Made by a program: the position numbers and the translations under genes. The notes beneath the pieces are model-generated. The model saw only the letters and a list, made by a program, of their open reading frames with translations, had not been told where the DNA came from and made no database searches. From positions 248,001 to 312,000 of the forward strand of contig WPIO01000091.1 of assembly GCA_009760855.2 (NCBI GenBank): a stretch of 64,000 nucleotides of DNA. Reading direction: 5' to 3'. Numbering within the stretch: position 1 is the stretch's first letter; each line of letters begins with the position of its first letter. This DNA is from Cristatella mucedo (taxonomy: Eukaryota; Bryozoa; Phylactolaemata; Cristatellidae). This document shows, piece after piece, positions 48,621 to 59,009 of the stretch.

Positions 48621-50690
48621 TTAGTTCGCTTTTTTTACATCATCCAATCTTGATAAATAATCGTCTCCATGATTAAAAAGATTGATTACTCTTGAAACGC
48701 TCCAATTTCTTGTCATATTTAAAGAATGTATTTCATAGATTATTTCTGTAACAGAACTTGTATTCATAAATTTACTAGAAAGTTCATCCTTTGCATAAAA
48801 ACCTTCTTTAATGCCTGCAGCAATAGTCAATATCTTTACACTGAGATTACCAGATATGGTATCATCATCTTGGATGGTAAATTTTTTATCAAGATATTAT
48901 TTCTTAGAAACATCGTACACATTTTTGGACCTTTTAAAATATCGTAATATTTTGAGTTGCAGGCAAATATCCTCTCATTACTTGATCAGAGTATTTTCTA
49001 AGATATTTATTGTCAAAAAAATTTACTAACCGGTTCAAATTCTGCTACAGTATTTCAAAGATTTACTGTTCTATTTGTCTAATGTTCCTTCCATATCCAA
49101 GTTATTTCTTGTCTGCATTTATTTAATTGCTATATAAGCACTACGCTTATTCGCTTATCAAATAAAAATCTGATTCTGCTGCGAAAAATGTACTAGGTAT
49201 AAGTTTTTATTTGCAGCTAGTGTATAACCACCAGATAATTGACCCTGTAATCGAGCTCCTATTGATACAGGTGGGGTAAATACGTTTGTTCCAAAACCAA
49301 AAGTTACATATGTTGCTCCAAATACAAATATTGCTCCTGGGAAAGGTAGTGAAATATCTAATAAAGTAGTAATCCATCTACCTGTTATCGGTGTACCAAA
49401 TATGTCTGTAATTAATAAACTATCCATAACTCTTTGAAATGTTACCGTAGCCATGTTACCATCTGATACTCTATTTAGATAACCAAGATTAGCTCCATCA
49501 TTAGGATTAACAGGATCTCCTTCTAATGAAATAGCGTATCCATTCATATTTGAATTACCTCCAATAGCATCTCCTGATTTAAAAAATATTATATAAGCAT
49601 CCTTTATTTGGAACATAATTTAGCTTGTTAGGAGAAATACTAATATTGATCGAACCATTTACAGGGAATTTTTCATTAATTACTCTACCTGTTTTCGCTA
49701 GTTTAGTCTATGCATAGTCTTTAGTTGCTGCATCACTAGGATTCAAAGTATCAGCAAGATCTATCAAACGAAAGTTGTTCATATCTAAATCTCCGTCTGC
49801 CGTAGTTCCTCTTACAACTTTATTAACAAAATTTGCATCAATGTACTTTCGGTTTACTTTATTTCCAGAATCAAAAGGATCTCCAAGGTTCTTTATTAAA
49901 TTTTGATTTACATTCAGCAAACTAGAAAGAATATCACTACTCCTTCTAATATAATTCTTTTGATTGAGATCCTTTTTTGATAACCTAGTAACATTTTCTA
50001 TACTATACTCAAAAGAAATTCTACATAAGAAACAGAACTATCTACTTCAAGGTTGTTAATAACAATATTACATGAGTATTCGCTTGCTATTAATAAAATT
50101 AAAGAACCAAATACCCCAAAAATAGTATCACTTGTTAAGTCTAAGAGCATGTCTGTCTTATCAGTTTACCATAGAATACTTGATGCAATAACAAAATTGT
50201 TGACATTGCCAGGCACAAATGTTGGAAAGTGTGTTCCATAGCTGATTTTATTTCCCATTAGATATACTACTATCAAGCCACTGGAAGTAATTGTGACAGG
50301 GGACTATCTGTTCCTGTTCCGTTAACTTGAATAATAAGGCATAAACTACTTAATGTTAGTAGACTTGGAAAACTAGAAAATCCTAAATATCTAAAGTAAT
50401 ACTGCTATCTGCAATTATCAACCGTTTGCTTAATTACTAGTCAAGAACTATAATCTTTTAAAAAAGTAATATTGTTTTGTCCTAGGTCAAAATACAACTG
50501 AAAAACTGTGAAGTGCTCTTGACTACACAAAAGTTAATAACTTTGTAAGGCCTGCTACATTCATAACCAGTTGTATCTGGAGAATTTCCAGAAATGCCAG
50601 TAATAATGAAACAATTAAGGTCTGATCCAAGTATTCCATTATTCCTTGTAAGTAAACTTGACCGAATAGAAACTGAAGCCATTTCTCCTC
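48621..50690 (-). pseudogene. Polinton fibre-like protein (fossil)
   Basis: Minus-strand fragments carry a motif of the kind repeated in viral and phage tail or spike proteins: NLIKNLGDPFDSGNKVNRKY and DMNNFRLIDLADTLNPSDAA (49708-49920). A related form, GYAISLEGDPVNPNDGANLG, lies in the next piece (49158-49616). The latter continues into a Gly/Phe/Thr-rich beta-like region ending LAANKNLYLVHFSQQNQ. The role would be receptor attachment. A piece at 50482-50682 may be its N-terminal part. Broken; family assignment is from the motif pattern only. Confidence 0.65.
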
Positions 50691-50860
50691 AAATATTATT
50701 CACTATGGTATTTCCAAAGTCAGAGCCAAGAGCATTATCTAGTGCTATTTCGTTAGAGTAATTTACTGAATAGCCCATGCTAGTTACTGCATTATTACTG
50801 CAATCAAGGTCTATAAACAAATCACCATTTATTTTTGTTATAATTTTCATTATATAATAG

Positions 50861-52100
50861 ATGGATAAAATTACTAAGGCTCAATTTCCAAGGCTGATGA
50901 AAGGGAAGCCTGTTAAGATACTAGGAAAGCAAATACAATTAACAAAAGCTTCTACGGGAAATCTTTCACGAACTTTAATAAAGCAGAGTGGTTCACTTGA
51001 AGAAGATATACAATCTGGTATCGATAGTAATACAAAAATGGTATCCGGTACTACAGCAGCTACAGAACTTGGATCTAAAGCAGCTGTACAGATTATGCCA
51101 AACATTGTTAGGAAGCTTAGTATAAGAGCATCAAATGAGATTGCTACAACTGTTCCAAAGGTTCTACAATCATTCAATGTTGTCAGCACTGTAATACAAC
51201 TTTAGGTGGATTTATATCAGGTATAACAGAAATTGTAGATCTAAGATTCTTTATAATAGAAATAGTTGATGATATTGCATCTGATAAATACGGCAATTTT
51301 TCATGGAGGATTATAGCCGAGAAAAAGGGTCTTTAAAAATGGCAGCTTATTCAGAGATTGGGTGTGCGGGTATATTGGGTATTGGGTATATATTGGGTAT
51401 TACGTAAACGAGATCATTTTAGAAGCAGAAAAATCAAACTGAGATTGGTATCTAGATCCAAGTAAATTTCCTACAGAGATATTTGGAACAGAAGTAAATT
51501 GGGATGCATCACAACTAGATCATAAGTCTTGGAAGAAGAACCTTGTTGAAGTAAGATCGGGAGGATTTCTTCCTGAAATCCTGGCTTTCCTAGCAACTAT
51601 ACTAAGTACAGTTGGTACAGTAGGTCTCGCTGTAACTATTACTTTAACAGTAGCAAGTTTTAGCAAGAAAATAATTGACTACACAATGTACACTGCAAGA
51701 GCACCGCTAATATCAACCCATGAGAAAACAATGAACGCTTTAACTTAACAAAGTTCTCGATTGAACAATGCCATTTTTGACGTAAAAATATGATTGAAAA
51801 ATGAGACCGAGGAGAAAATATTAATCCATAAAAATTACAAAGCTCAGAAGTGAATAAAAGACTAGAATACTTACAGTAAGGCAAGAAACTCGTTGAAGAA
51901 TATGGTGTGTCTTATATAGATGAATTAAAAAGAGACATGAAAAGTAAAAGCATCTAGGGCTGATAAAAAGAAGACTTGTGATTACAAAGCAGAATCAGCA
52001 ATGCTATGGTCTAATCTTTATATGCAAGGTAAAACAAATGAAGAATAACAAAGTGAAATTATAAAACTAAGAGACGAATGGAAAAAGTATCGCAGAAACT
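50861..52100 (+). pseudogene. Polinton structural-like protein remnants, one with a membrane segment
   Basis: The first piece (50861-51205, 114 codons) is basic at its start (MDKITKAQFPRLMKGKPVKI) and Ser/Thr-rich after. A later piece near 51540-51665 has a long hydrophobic stretch (EILAFLATILSTVGTVGLAV) of membrane-spanning type. The order suggests capsid-associated or membrane-active proteins, but I recognise no family. Broken. Confidence 0.5.
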
Positions 52101-52152
52101 AAAAATATGCGTATCTGACTAAGTTATTATCTTCTGTCGAGCATTACTTAAA

Positions 52153-52660
52153 ATTGAGTCGTGCAAACTCAAGGTGCCAACGAATAGCTGCAAAGTCTCT
52201 TGATACTGCTGCGTCTTCTGTATTATCAAAAAGAGCCAAGCTTTATCTGATATTATCTATAGCTATACATGCTTGCAATTTTTTATTAGTAGAGTGTCAG
52301 TTAACACCAATAAAATCCGAAGTGTTATTTATTTGGCTGCCTTTGTATCTGTTGTTTTCTGAACAAGTAGCAATGTCCAAAGTTGAAGTACGATTATCAG
52401 ATTGATCGCCGTGAATATGAATCAATTGAAAAATCGGCATTTCTTCATGGATTATTAGCCATGCACGTCTGAGTGATTTATATTTCTTTCCATAAATACA
52501 AATACTTTGATAACCATATTTACCAAATATGCCGGCCTCTGAGTCAACTATTGCTCTACCTTGATTAACTCTCCAAGTAAAATCCCCAGTAGCAGGATTT
52601 TTTAGTATATAATAGTTTTGTTCTTGCTTAAATGAATAATCATTTACTGTAGAAATGCAC
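52153..52660 (-). pseudogene. HNH-AP2 type homing endonuclease (fossil) within the Polinton
   Basis: The minus strand shows the layout of phage-type HNH endonucleases. NPATGDFTWRVNQGRAIV comes first (about 52600-52545). KYGYQSICIYGKKYKSLRRA then leads to the HNH-like core with IHIHGDQSDNRTSTLDIAT (about 52420-52372) and SENNRYKG. A C-terminal stretch follows, with NTSDFIGVN, ALFDNTEDAAV and ending WHLEFARL (52156-52179), as in the AP2-like DNA-binding domain that often follows HNH domains. Such enzymes cut DNA at specific sites and spread their own gene. The plus-strand frame at 52154-52405 is a shadow. Broken by a few interruptions. Confidence 0.78.
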
Positions 52661-53372
52661 TACCAAGAGACAAAAGTAACTCTATCAGACTACAAACGTA
52701 TTCTAATATATAAATCTAAAAAGGCAGTTTTTATCAGTTTCAAACACGAATACCTTTCCGGAACGAGTAGCATTATGGTAACCAAGACACAACTATCAAA
52801 GATTTAGAAATGCAAGAGTTCTAGAGTTGTATTGCAAATCAACTTCAGTGCTAAACAGGTGAAAGCCCATAGAAAAAATTGATTTGGAATTGTTGATATC
52901 ATAAATAGAATAACGGGTAAATGAGAAGTTAATGTGAAGCTACCATCTGGAGTAAAATCTGAGGTGATTCCTAGAGGTAAATTTAATAACACTGCTAGGT
53001 CCCAGAACAAGATTTAAAGAACGAATGGAACAAAATTATGTTGGTGTGAACGACCTAGACAGCCAAGCACGAATTCACGATCACGATTACACCGAAATAG
53101 GTAGTAGGCCAGAGCCACCAAAAACAGAAATAAGAAACATATCTGACTTAGTTCTTGCAGAGTCAGCAGCTCGTATTGCACTTAATCCAAGGCAGCCGAG
53201 TTATGTTAGACAAGATGCGAAGACAGTAGCAGCGATAATGGCAGCTAAAGCAAAATTAGGTTTAGGATTGAACGATTCATTGGCTACTGATTTCCTAAAG
53301 GATCAAGTATCTAATCCTGCAACTCTAAATAAGATAAAAATTATGCTAGAAATCTTTTCGATAGGATGTTAG
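52661..53372 (+). pseudogene. Parvovirus-like phospholipase A2 domain protein (fossil)
   Basis: Fragments near 52940-53024 and the open stretch from 53025 match the phospholipase A2-like proteins of Polintons and adintoviruses. The layout is a Gly/Pro loop (LLGPRTRF), then NYVGVNDLDSQARIHDHDY, in which His-Asp (53076-53081) occupies the place of the family's catalytic HD. The expected C-terminal AAKAKLGLG ends the domain. In parvoviruses this activity lets the virion escape the endosome. 52661-52930 holds nothing I recognise. Broken. Confidence 0.75.
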
Positions 53373-53449
53373 ATATCACACAGAAAAAGTATAAAAAAAT
53401 GTAAACCTAAACTAATATTTTGTTCTTATTTATTTATATTTGCTTCTAA

Positions 53450-53800
53450 TAATCAGCAGGATTGTAATCTGATCTTTTAATATCATTATTAACTTTACCT
53501 TGATTAATTTTTAATTTAAATTTAATTATGGTGCTGAATTATATTATCTTAAGTAACATAGTTTCCATTAAGAACTCCTCTGATACCAAAGTCATTTCCT
53601 AGTTTCTTAACGATCTCACCCGAAATGTTGAATTGTATTTGTTTATTCTTTTGATCAAAGAAGAGACTTGGTTTATTTCCGAAAACAAACCTGGCTGCAA
53701 TAGTAGATCTTTGTGTTAGATCATAATCATAAAAATCAGGCTGTTCACTAGCATGACTATGTTTTGTAAAAACGGAATCATATCTTGTGTGATATAAAGC
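53450..53800 (-). pseudogene. Polinton protein remnant, unassigned
   Basis: Minus-strand fragment containing TIAARFVFGNKPSLFFDQKN and QIQFNISGEIVKKLGNDFGI. The beta-strand-like pattern and place beside the protease suggest a structural protein (minor capsid or similar), but the family is not recognised. Confidence 0.4.
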
Positions 53801-53839
53801 TATGCATTTAGATGCGGTTTATCCGTGCATTTAGGTACG

Positions 53840-54315
53840 GTTTCTAGTCTGTAGTCATTCTTTCTTCAAAGTGAACTCGTGCGGGTTTTTCTTTAGGGAT
53901 ACAAACTTCGGCATCTTCGAGCATAACAGCTTCTTTTTCTTGGATTTCCATCTCTATATAAAGCAAAAACTTTTGTTTCATTAGAAAAATAATTACAGTA
54001 GTAGTTCCATCACAGTTCCTAAATCATTTAAATCTATTAGTTTTAAGAAAATTAGGCATCTCATTTACAGTCTGTTTGGTTTTATTCTTGTAATTGAAAA
54101 GTTTGTAAACTTGGAACATCTCCTAGATAATCAATTACTTCCGTTAGGGTTGGAGCACCAATTGAATCAAAGTGAAAGCAATAATCTTCCAATTTTTTAA
54201 ACGCTCCCTAATGATAGATTGCTATGTCAGACTTACTAGTATTGCAAATAAAAGATTCGTTTTCTTTTGGTTTTGTTAGTTCATCTCTAGCAAACACTCC
54301 TTGAAAGTTATATAT
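53840..54315 (-). pseudogene. Polinton adenain-like cysteine protease (fossil)
   Basis: Minus-strand fragments begin NFQGVFARDELTK near 54310, as in the family's FRGVFxRDxLP start. They continue with CFHFDSIGAPTLTEVIDYLG (about 54190-54130), which matches the YFDSFG block of adenovirus-type maturation proteases. This enzyme would process capsid proteins. Broken. Confidence 0.78.
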
Positions 54316-54329
54316 ATATATATAGTTCT

Positions 54330-54800
54330 TTTACTTAATATAGTATTTCTATGCCAGTCAATGGTGAACTTTTTATTTATTTTTAAACTGTTTATAGTCT
54401 TTCTTAGCTCAGAAAGTATTTCTTCTTTACTTGCCATACTAACTGATACGCCGGAACCTAATTTACGACCATGTGCTAGAACACCGATGCCTATACTAGT
54501 CCTTAGCTTTCTACCATGAGTTAGAACTCCTCAATTTTTTTATCTCAATATAACAAACTTTGCCTTTTTATGTTTGCAGATTGCACAGATTGCTCCTATC
54601 ATTCTTGTGAGATCTTTTTCCATTTTGTATTCATGTACATTCAGAGTTAAGGTTATCAGTAGGCCTTTTTCATTTCAAGCAGTAAATAGTTGGCCCCATT
54701 TTCTTTAAATATAAAAAAGTATAGTGAATTACCTTGAAAGTCAATGTTTTTAATCTTGGACTTTGACGCAGGACACACAGACCCTTTACCAAAGGTACCC
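54330..54800 (-). pseudogene. Polinton small basic protein remnant
   Basis: Minus-strand pieces contain a repeated HGRKL motif (THGRKLRTSIGIGVL and AHGRKLGSGVSVS), followed by a Lys/Leu/Ile-rich helix. This resembles small basic virion-core or membrane-active peptides encoded near the protease in adenovirus-like elements. A second piece (NIDFQGNSLYFFIFKENG) lies to its right. Function inferred only from position and composition. Confidence 0.45.
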
Positions 54801-54889
54801 ATTAGAGCACTAGCACAGCTTGTGCACAGGTCCTAGTGGATCAGGAGCGTCTCAGCAGCTAGTGATGAACCGGGTATTCAATGGCGATG

Positions 54890-55450
54890 GTTAATTATGA
54901 TACTTGTACAATTATTGCTTCTTCAAGTTTAGATCAAAATTTACACCCGGTCTCGGATCAACGACAGAGAAAACAGCGAAAGGGGCTTACATTTAAGTAA
55001 TGCCAGAAGTAGACGCGTAAAAAATTGCAAGTATGTTGTTGTACTAGACGACTTAATGACAGAAGACCAAACAAAAATATTTCAATACTTCACGCGAGGA
55101 AGACATAAATTACCAAATATATTTTATCTTGCGCAATGATTTACAAATATTCCTAGGCGAGAAATCGGGAATTATAAAATTATGGTGATAATTTTTAAAC
55201 AAAATGTAGCAGATACAGAGTATGTTCGTTAGATGAAAACTGGAGATATTGATAAAAAACAATTTAGAGTTCGTTAGATGAAAACTGGAGATATTGATAA
55301 AAAACAATTTAGAGTTCAATTAACTCTTGCACAAGAATTTTTTTGGGTATTGTGTGATAAACCTAACTAAAACTGAATCAGAAGAAAGATTTTGGTCTGT
55401 TGATTCTACTGGAAAGCAATTAATTACTATTTTTAATACTTAATAGATAT
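54890..55450 (+). pseudogene. Polinton FtsK/HerA-like genome-packaging ATPase (fossil)
   Basis: Plus-strand stretch at about 55019-55134 has a Walker B-type VVVLDDL followed by YFTRGRHKLPNIFYLAQ and, in the next piece, IPRREIGNYKIMVIIFKQN. This is the signature of the packaging ATPases of Polintons and related viruses (FTRGRH, LSQ, FKQ). It would pump DNA into capsids. Broken. Confidence 0.88.
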
Positions 55451-55454
55451 AGGA

Positions 55455-56640
55455 AATGTAATAAGCCGTCGCAAGAAAGGATATAGCAAAAGTGTTCAAA
55501 AAGCACTTTACTATGAAAATAAAATTCAAAATTTGCAAGATTTAAGAGACGCAAATATATTACAGAATGACCAAGAATACAAAAACTTAAAGCAGAGATT
55601 GCAGCAGGAGATACTGCTGAAACTAATCTTAATCAACCCGCACTTAAAAGATCAACTGACAGCACAAGGAAATGTTGTTCTTGAAAAGCTTAAAAAAGTT
55701 AGACCAAGACTTGTTCTGAAAATGGAGAATACTAAGGCAATAGACCAAAACAGAGATTATATAAAGAAAGCTTTTAATTATAATTCTGCCCCAGATATTT
55801 TGAGTACACTAGAAAAAGCAGTTAAGTCAGGATATTTTAAAAAAAAATTACAATCGTGAATCAAGCTAAGACACATGCAATTAGTCCAGAAGTACGAGAA
55901 GCTATTGGTAATTTTCACGAAACCTTACCCAACGAATTAGGAATAAGTTCTTCTACTGGTACACCAAAGAAATCAAAAGAAAGAATACACTACTCTGATA
56001 AAGATAATTTATTAGAATTGTAAAAGCTTGTAAGAAAGACCAAGTTCCAAATGCAGTAAATAGGTAAATTGGAGAAATTCAAGACAAGAATAAGGACCTC
56101 AAAGTGTTTGAAATATCACTCAAGTTAGGAGATGTAAAGAAATATCTCAAACCAAATGTGACTTTAGGAAAAGCAGCTAGTGATATTTATGACTATGGTG
56201 TTAATATTATACTAGCATTACGGATGAAACAACAAATTAAATACCAAACCAATACTTTTCAACACCAAATCATAAAAATAATTACTGTATATAGTTAATG
56301 AGAATAGAAAAGAGAAATTACAAACTGAAATAAAATCTATGATAGATCAGATTAATGAAAGTAATCCTTTCCTGCAAAAGTACCCAATCAATTTAGATAT
56401 AAATGCCACAAAGAAGAAAGAATAATAAAAACACAAAAGGTTTTTTATTATGGTTCACAAGTTTTAAACAAAAAAGTGGCAAAGGTCTTTAAAAAAGTAT
56501 TGTAGTAACTCTATTGGTTGTAAACAGTGATTCAGAAGTATTTGGTAAACTAGAAGTAGGGATTCGCGAGCTTTCTGCCGGAAACACGGGAGTCGTAAAT
56601 TCCATTAGTTCTGCCGCAGATTACCTTGGAAAATCTAGAC
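55455..56640 (+). pseudogene. Polinton right-end remnants, unassigned
   Basis: Plus-strand pieces follow the ATPase: a charged coiled-coil-like stretch of 108 codons (55533-55859; DLRDANILQNDQEYKNLKQR), one starting AISPEVREAIGNFHETLPNE (about 55870), and a last one with SDSEVFGKLEVGIRELSAGN (about 56526). Families are not recognised, but composition and order fit small late proteins of Polintons. Broken. Confidence 0.5.
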
Positions 56641-56662
56641 AAGCTCCAAAGAGATATATTGC

Positions 56663-57370
56663 TGTGTAACGCCGAAGGCTCGGCGGGGTAGGCTTGACCT
56701 TCCGCTTACCCAGCGGCGTATCCTTGCGCCTAATGCCGTTCGGTGCGCGCCTACGCGAAATAAGCTGGCCGCCACGAAACGAGCGTTTCTGGCGCCGACC
56801 TGCTTACCGTTACTAAAGGGGGTCGTGAATCCGCGGCGTGAATTGGAAAGCGAGACACACAAATTGGGGATTTTACTGAACTTTATTCGCAAGCGCACAA
56901 AGTCGCTGTGCGTCTAGTTAAGCTTTATCTCCACACTCCTCGCACGTTCTCAACAGCACCAACACTCTTGCGGAGGGAATACTTCTCCACACTGAGCGCG
57001 AACCGGAGCCTAAACCCTAACCGGAGAACTAGAACTCAGTTTCCGCCAGTGCGGCAGGAATACTCCACACACGCCACCTCAAGCACTCTTGCGGAGGGAA
57101 TACCTCTCCACACTGAAGCGCGAACCGGAGCCTAAACCCTAACCGGAGAACTAGAACTCGGTCTCCACCAGTGCGGAAGGAATACTCCACACACGCCAAC
57201 TCAAGCACTCTGCGGAGGGAATACCTCTCCACACTGAAGCGCGAACCGGAGCCTAAACCCTAACCGGAGAACTAGAGCTCGTTTTCCACCGGTGCGGCAG
57301 GAATACTCCACACACGCCACCTCAAGCACTCTTGCGGAGGAAACACATCTCCACACTTACGCTACTTACA
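56663..57370 (-). mobile_element. LTR-like block with internal tandem repeats
   Basis: A GC-rich block abuts the Polinton. It starts tgtgtaacgccgaaggc and may end at ctacttaca (57370). On the minus strand an aataaa signal (plus-strand tttatt near 56881) is followed by a GC-rich U5-like part, and the upstream U3-like part holds the 121-bp repeats. TGT/ACA ends are present, but I could not find a matching target duplication, so the limits are tentative. Shares 56868-56946 with 40513-40592. Confidence 0.5.
56963..57360. repeat. 121-bp tandem repeat, three full units and a partial one
   Basis: Units start at 56963, 57084, 57206 and 57327, each with cactcttgcggaggga. Each full unit contains gcctaaaccctaaccggaga, which includes a telomere-like CCTAAACCCTAACC. 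Units are about 95% alike. The last one is cut short. Confidence 0.95.
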
Positions 57371-57634
57371 TCTACTCTGGGAAATAAACCAAATATACGG
57401 AGCTCAAATTGGAGCCTAAACCGTAACCTGAATAATTGCACGTAAAATTATTTAAAGGTACGTGCTGGAATAGCTGCCTTACCTCCGCTGCTCAACCCCC
57501 TTCCAACCTGTCATCATTGATAGATTTCTACAACACGACACTAGGCGACACGCTCGACGAGCTTTCGCCTCTGAGCCCACTGTGCAAAGCATCCAGACAG
57601 CTCACGGTTTACCAAAGACATTAAAATAACTAAA

Positions 57635-57775
57635 ATTAAATGTCATTTATATAGCGCCCTGAGAGAACTTAACCTCTATTCAGGCACTTCCCATTTGCCA
57701 TGGGGCTCGAGCCCACGACCTCGGCCAGAAATTGGTCGAGGCGAGCACCTTAACCACCGGGCCAAACGAGCTAGC
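57635..57775 (-). mobile_element. SINE-2 copy, full length
   Basis: Minus strand. Plus-strand reading: atttatatagcgccctgaga (57645-57664) and aacctctattcaggcacttc for the tail; ggggctcgagcccacgacct (57701-57720) for the B box; ttaaccaccgggccaaacga at the A-box end (57750-57769). The tail matches the LINE-A 3' end. Confidence 0.88.
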
Positions 57776-57919
57776 TAGGTTTAATAAGCAAAAGATTGGA
57801 AAATCCAATAAACATAAGTACTGACTGTCCATCGACAGGCACACCAAGACTAATGTGGACCGTACCGATCTAGATAAGCAAAGTTCAGGTCCAGCTTCTA
57901 TAAAAACATTGTTGAATCA

Positions 57920-59005
57920 CAGACGAGCTATCCAAAAATACTGATGACGATCAACTATCTCATCAACCGCTTGCAAGTTAGTTCCTTACCTAAGGACCCC
58001 TGTGATGATCCGTCTGATCGCTTCTCTAGCTTCTTTTTCAAGAAGATCAGGAAGTCCATCACAAGATCTTAGAGTCCATCATTACGATAGCAGCATCCCC
58101 CTGGAATACTATCTCTCAATTCCTCGCAACACCTCAGTGTCTACATTCAAAGAGGCACACATGACCTCGTCCTGAAGTTCATATCCCAATCACAGAAGAC
58201 AACTAGTCCTTTGGACCTTATTCCCACTGTCCTGCTCCTACGATGCATCGATCTTCTGCTGCCATGCCTAACTAGCATCATTATTATTAACAATATGTCA
58301 ATTCCAAGCACCTCTCAACAAGTGAAGAGAGTTAAGTTAAGAGAACAACACTAGGCGAAGAGATCTTGAGCAACTACCGTCTAGTCTCCCTTCTACCATT
58401 CCTATCAAAGACACTGGTACGTGACGTGGAAGACCAGCTAAACTCGTAGATTTAACTTCAAACCTTGCTGGTGAGTTCCAGTATGGTTTTAGAGAATCAC
58501 TAATTACTCAACAGATAGGATTACTTTGGGTGCACAACGATCCACTTAGCAGGGCAGCCCAGCTTAGAGAATCTGCTTGTTTTTCTCGATTTTTCGGCGG
58601 CTTGTGATACTATCGATTCCTAAGTCTTGAGTGCCTATCATCTCGCCTGAGAATTACTGGTCTTGCATTGCTGTGTTTCAGGGCCTATCTCAGTGTGAGA
58701 CACCAGTTTATTGATTGAACTTACAAAGATCATACGATGAACCCCTGGAATATGGACTATCTCAAGGTTAAGTTATTGGTACGGTTCTTTTCATGGTTTA
58801 TACTCTTCCTCTTGCCGATGTGATTGCCAAGCACACTTGTATGGGGATGGCAATAAGTTGTACCTTCGGTTTGATCGTTCCCAGCCCTCAGCTCATCAAA
58901 GTCGGACAACTTCCTTGCTGCTTGTATTGATGACATCCACACATAGATTGAAGCCAGTTTTCTTAAACTGAAGGATAAATAACTTTCTATTTATAGGCTA
59001 ACCAA
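57920..59005 (+). mobile_element. LINE-A copy, RT N-terminal and palm region
   Basis: This copy covers the upstream part of the reverse transcriptase missing in other copies: PTVLLLRCIDLLLP near 58225, NYRLVSLLPFLSKTLVRDVE near 58375, and a motif A relic, VFLDFSAACDTIDS, near 58590. Motif C surroundings follow (YGDGNKLYLRFD near 58845, in place of YADD). Frameshifts and stops are frequent. It ends at about 59005 without a 3' UTR. Confidence 0.8.
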
Positions 59006-59009
59006 GTAT

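Larger units (their letters stand above)
41060..56650. mobile_element. Polinton/adintovirus-like element, decayed fossil
   Basis: An AT-rich segment, unlike its flanks, carrying remnants of a Polinton (Maverick) in both strands. The parts are protein-primed DNA polymerase B (42598-46375, plus), a fibre-like protein (minus), an HNH-AP2 endonuclease (minus), a phospholipase A2-like protein (plus), an adenain-like protease (minus) and a packaging ATPase (plus). Integrase and major capsid protein were not recognised. The element is heavily broken, with some tens of interruptions, and carries later insertions: LINE-A at 41345-42127 and 45368-46058, and a solo LTR at 43034-43480. The nested insertions suggest considerable age. 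The left limit is uncertain (secure from 42128); the right limit is where AT-rich coding-like sequence meets the block starting at 56663. Terminal inverted repeats were not identified. Confidence 0.88.

Noticed and set aside
52154-52405. 83-codon plus-strand frame with hydrophobic stretch
   Set aside because: Antisense shadow of the endonuclease relic, which shows clear family motifs on the minus strand.
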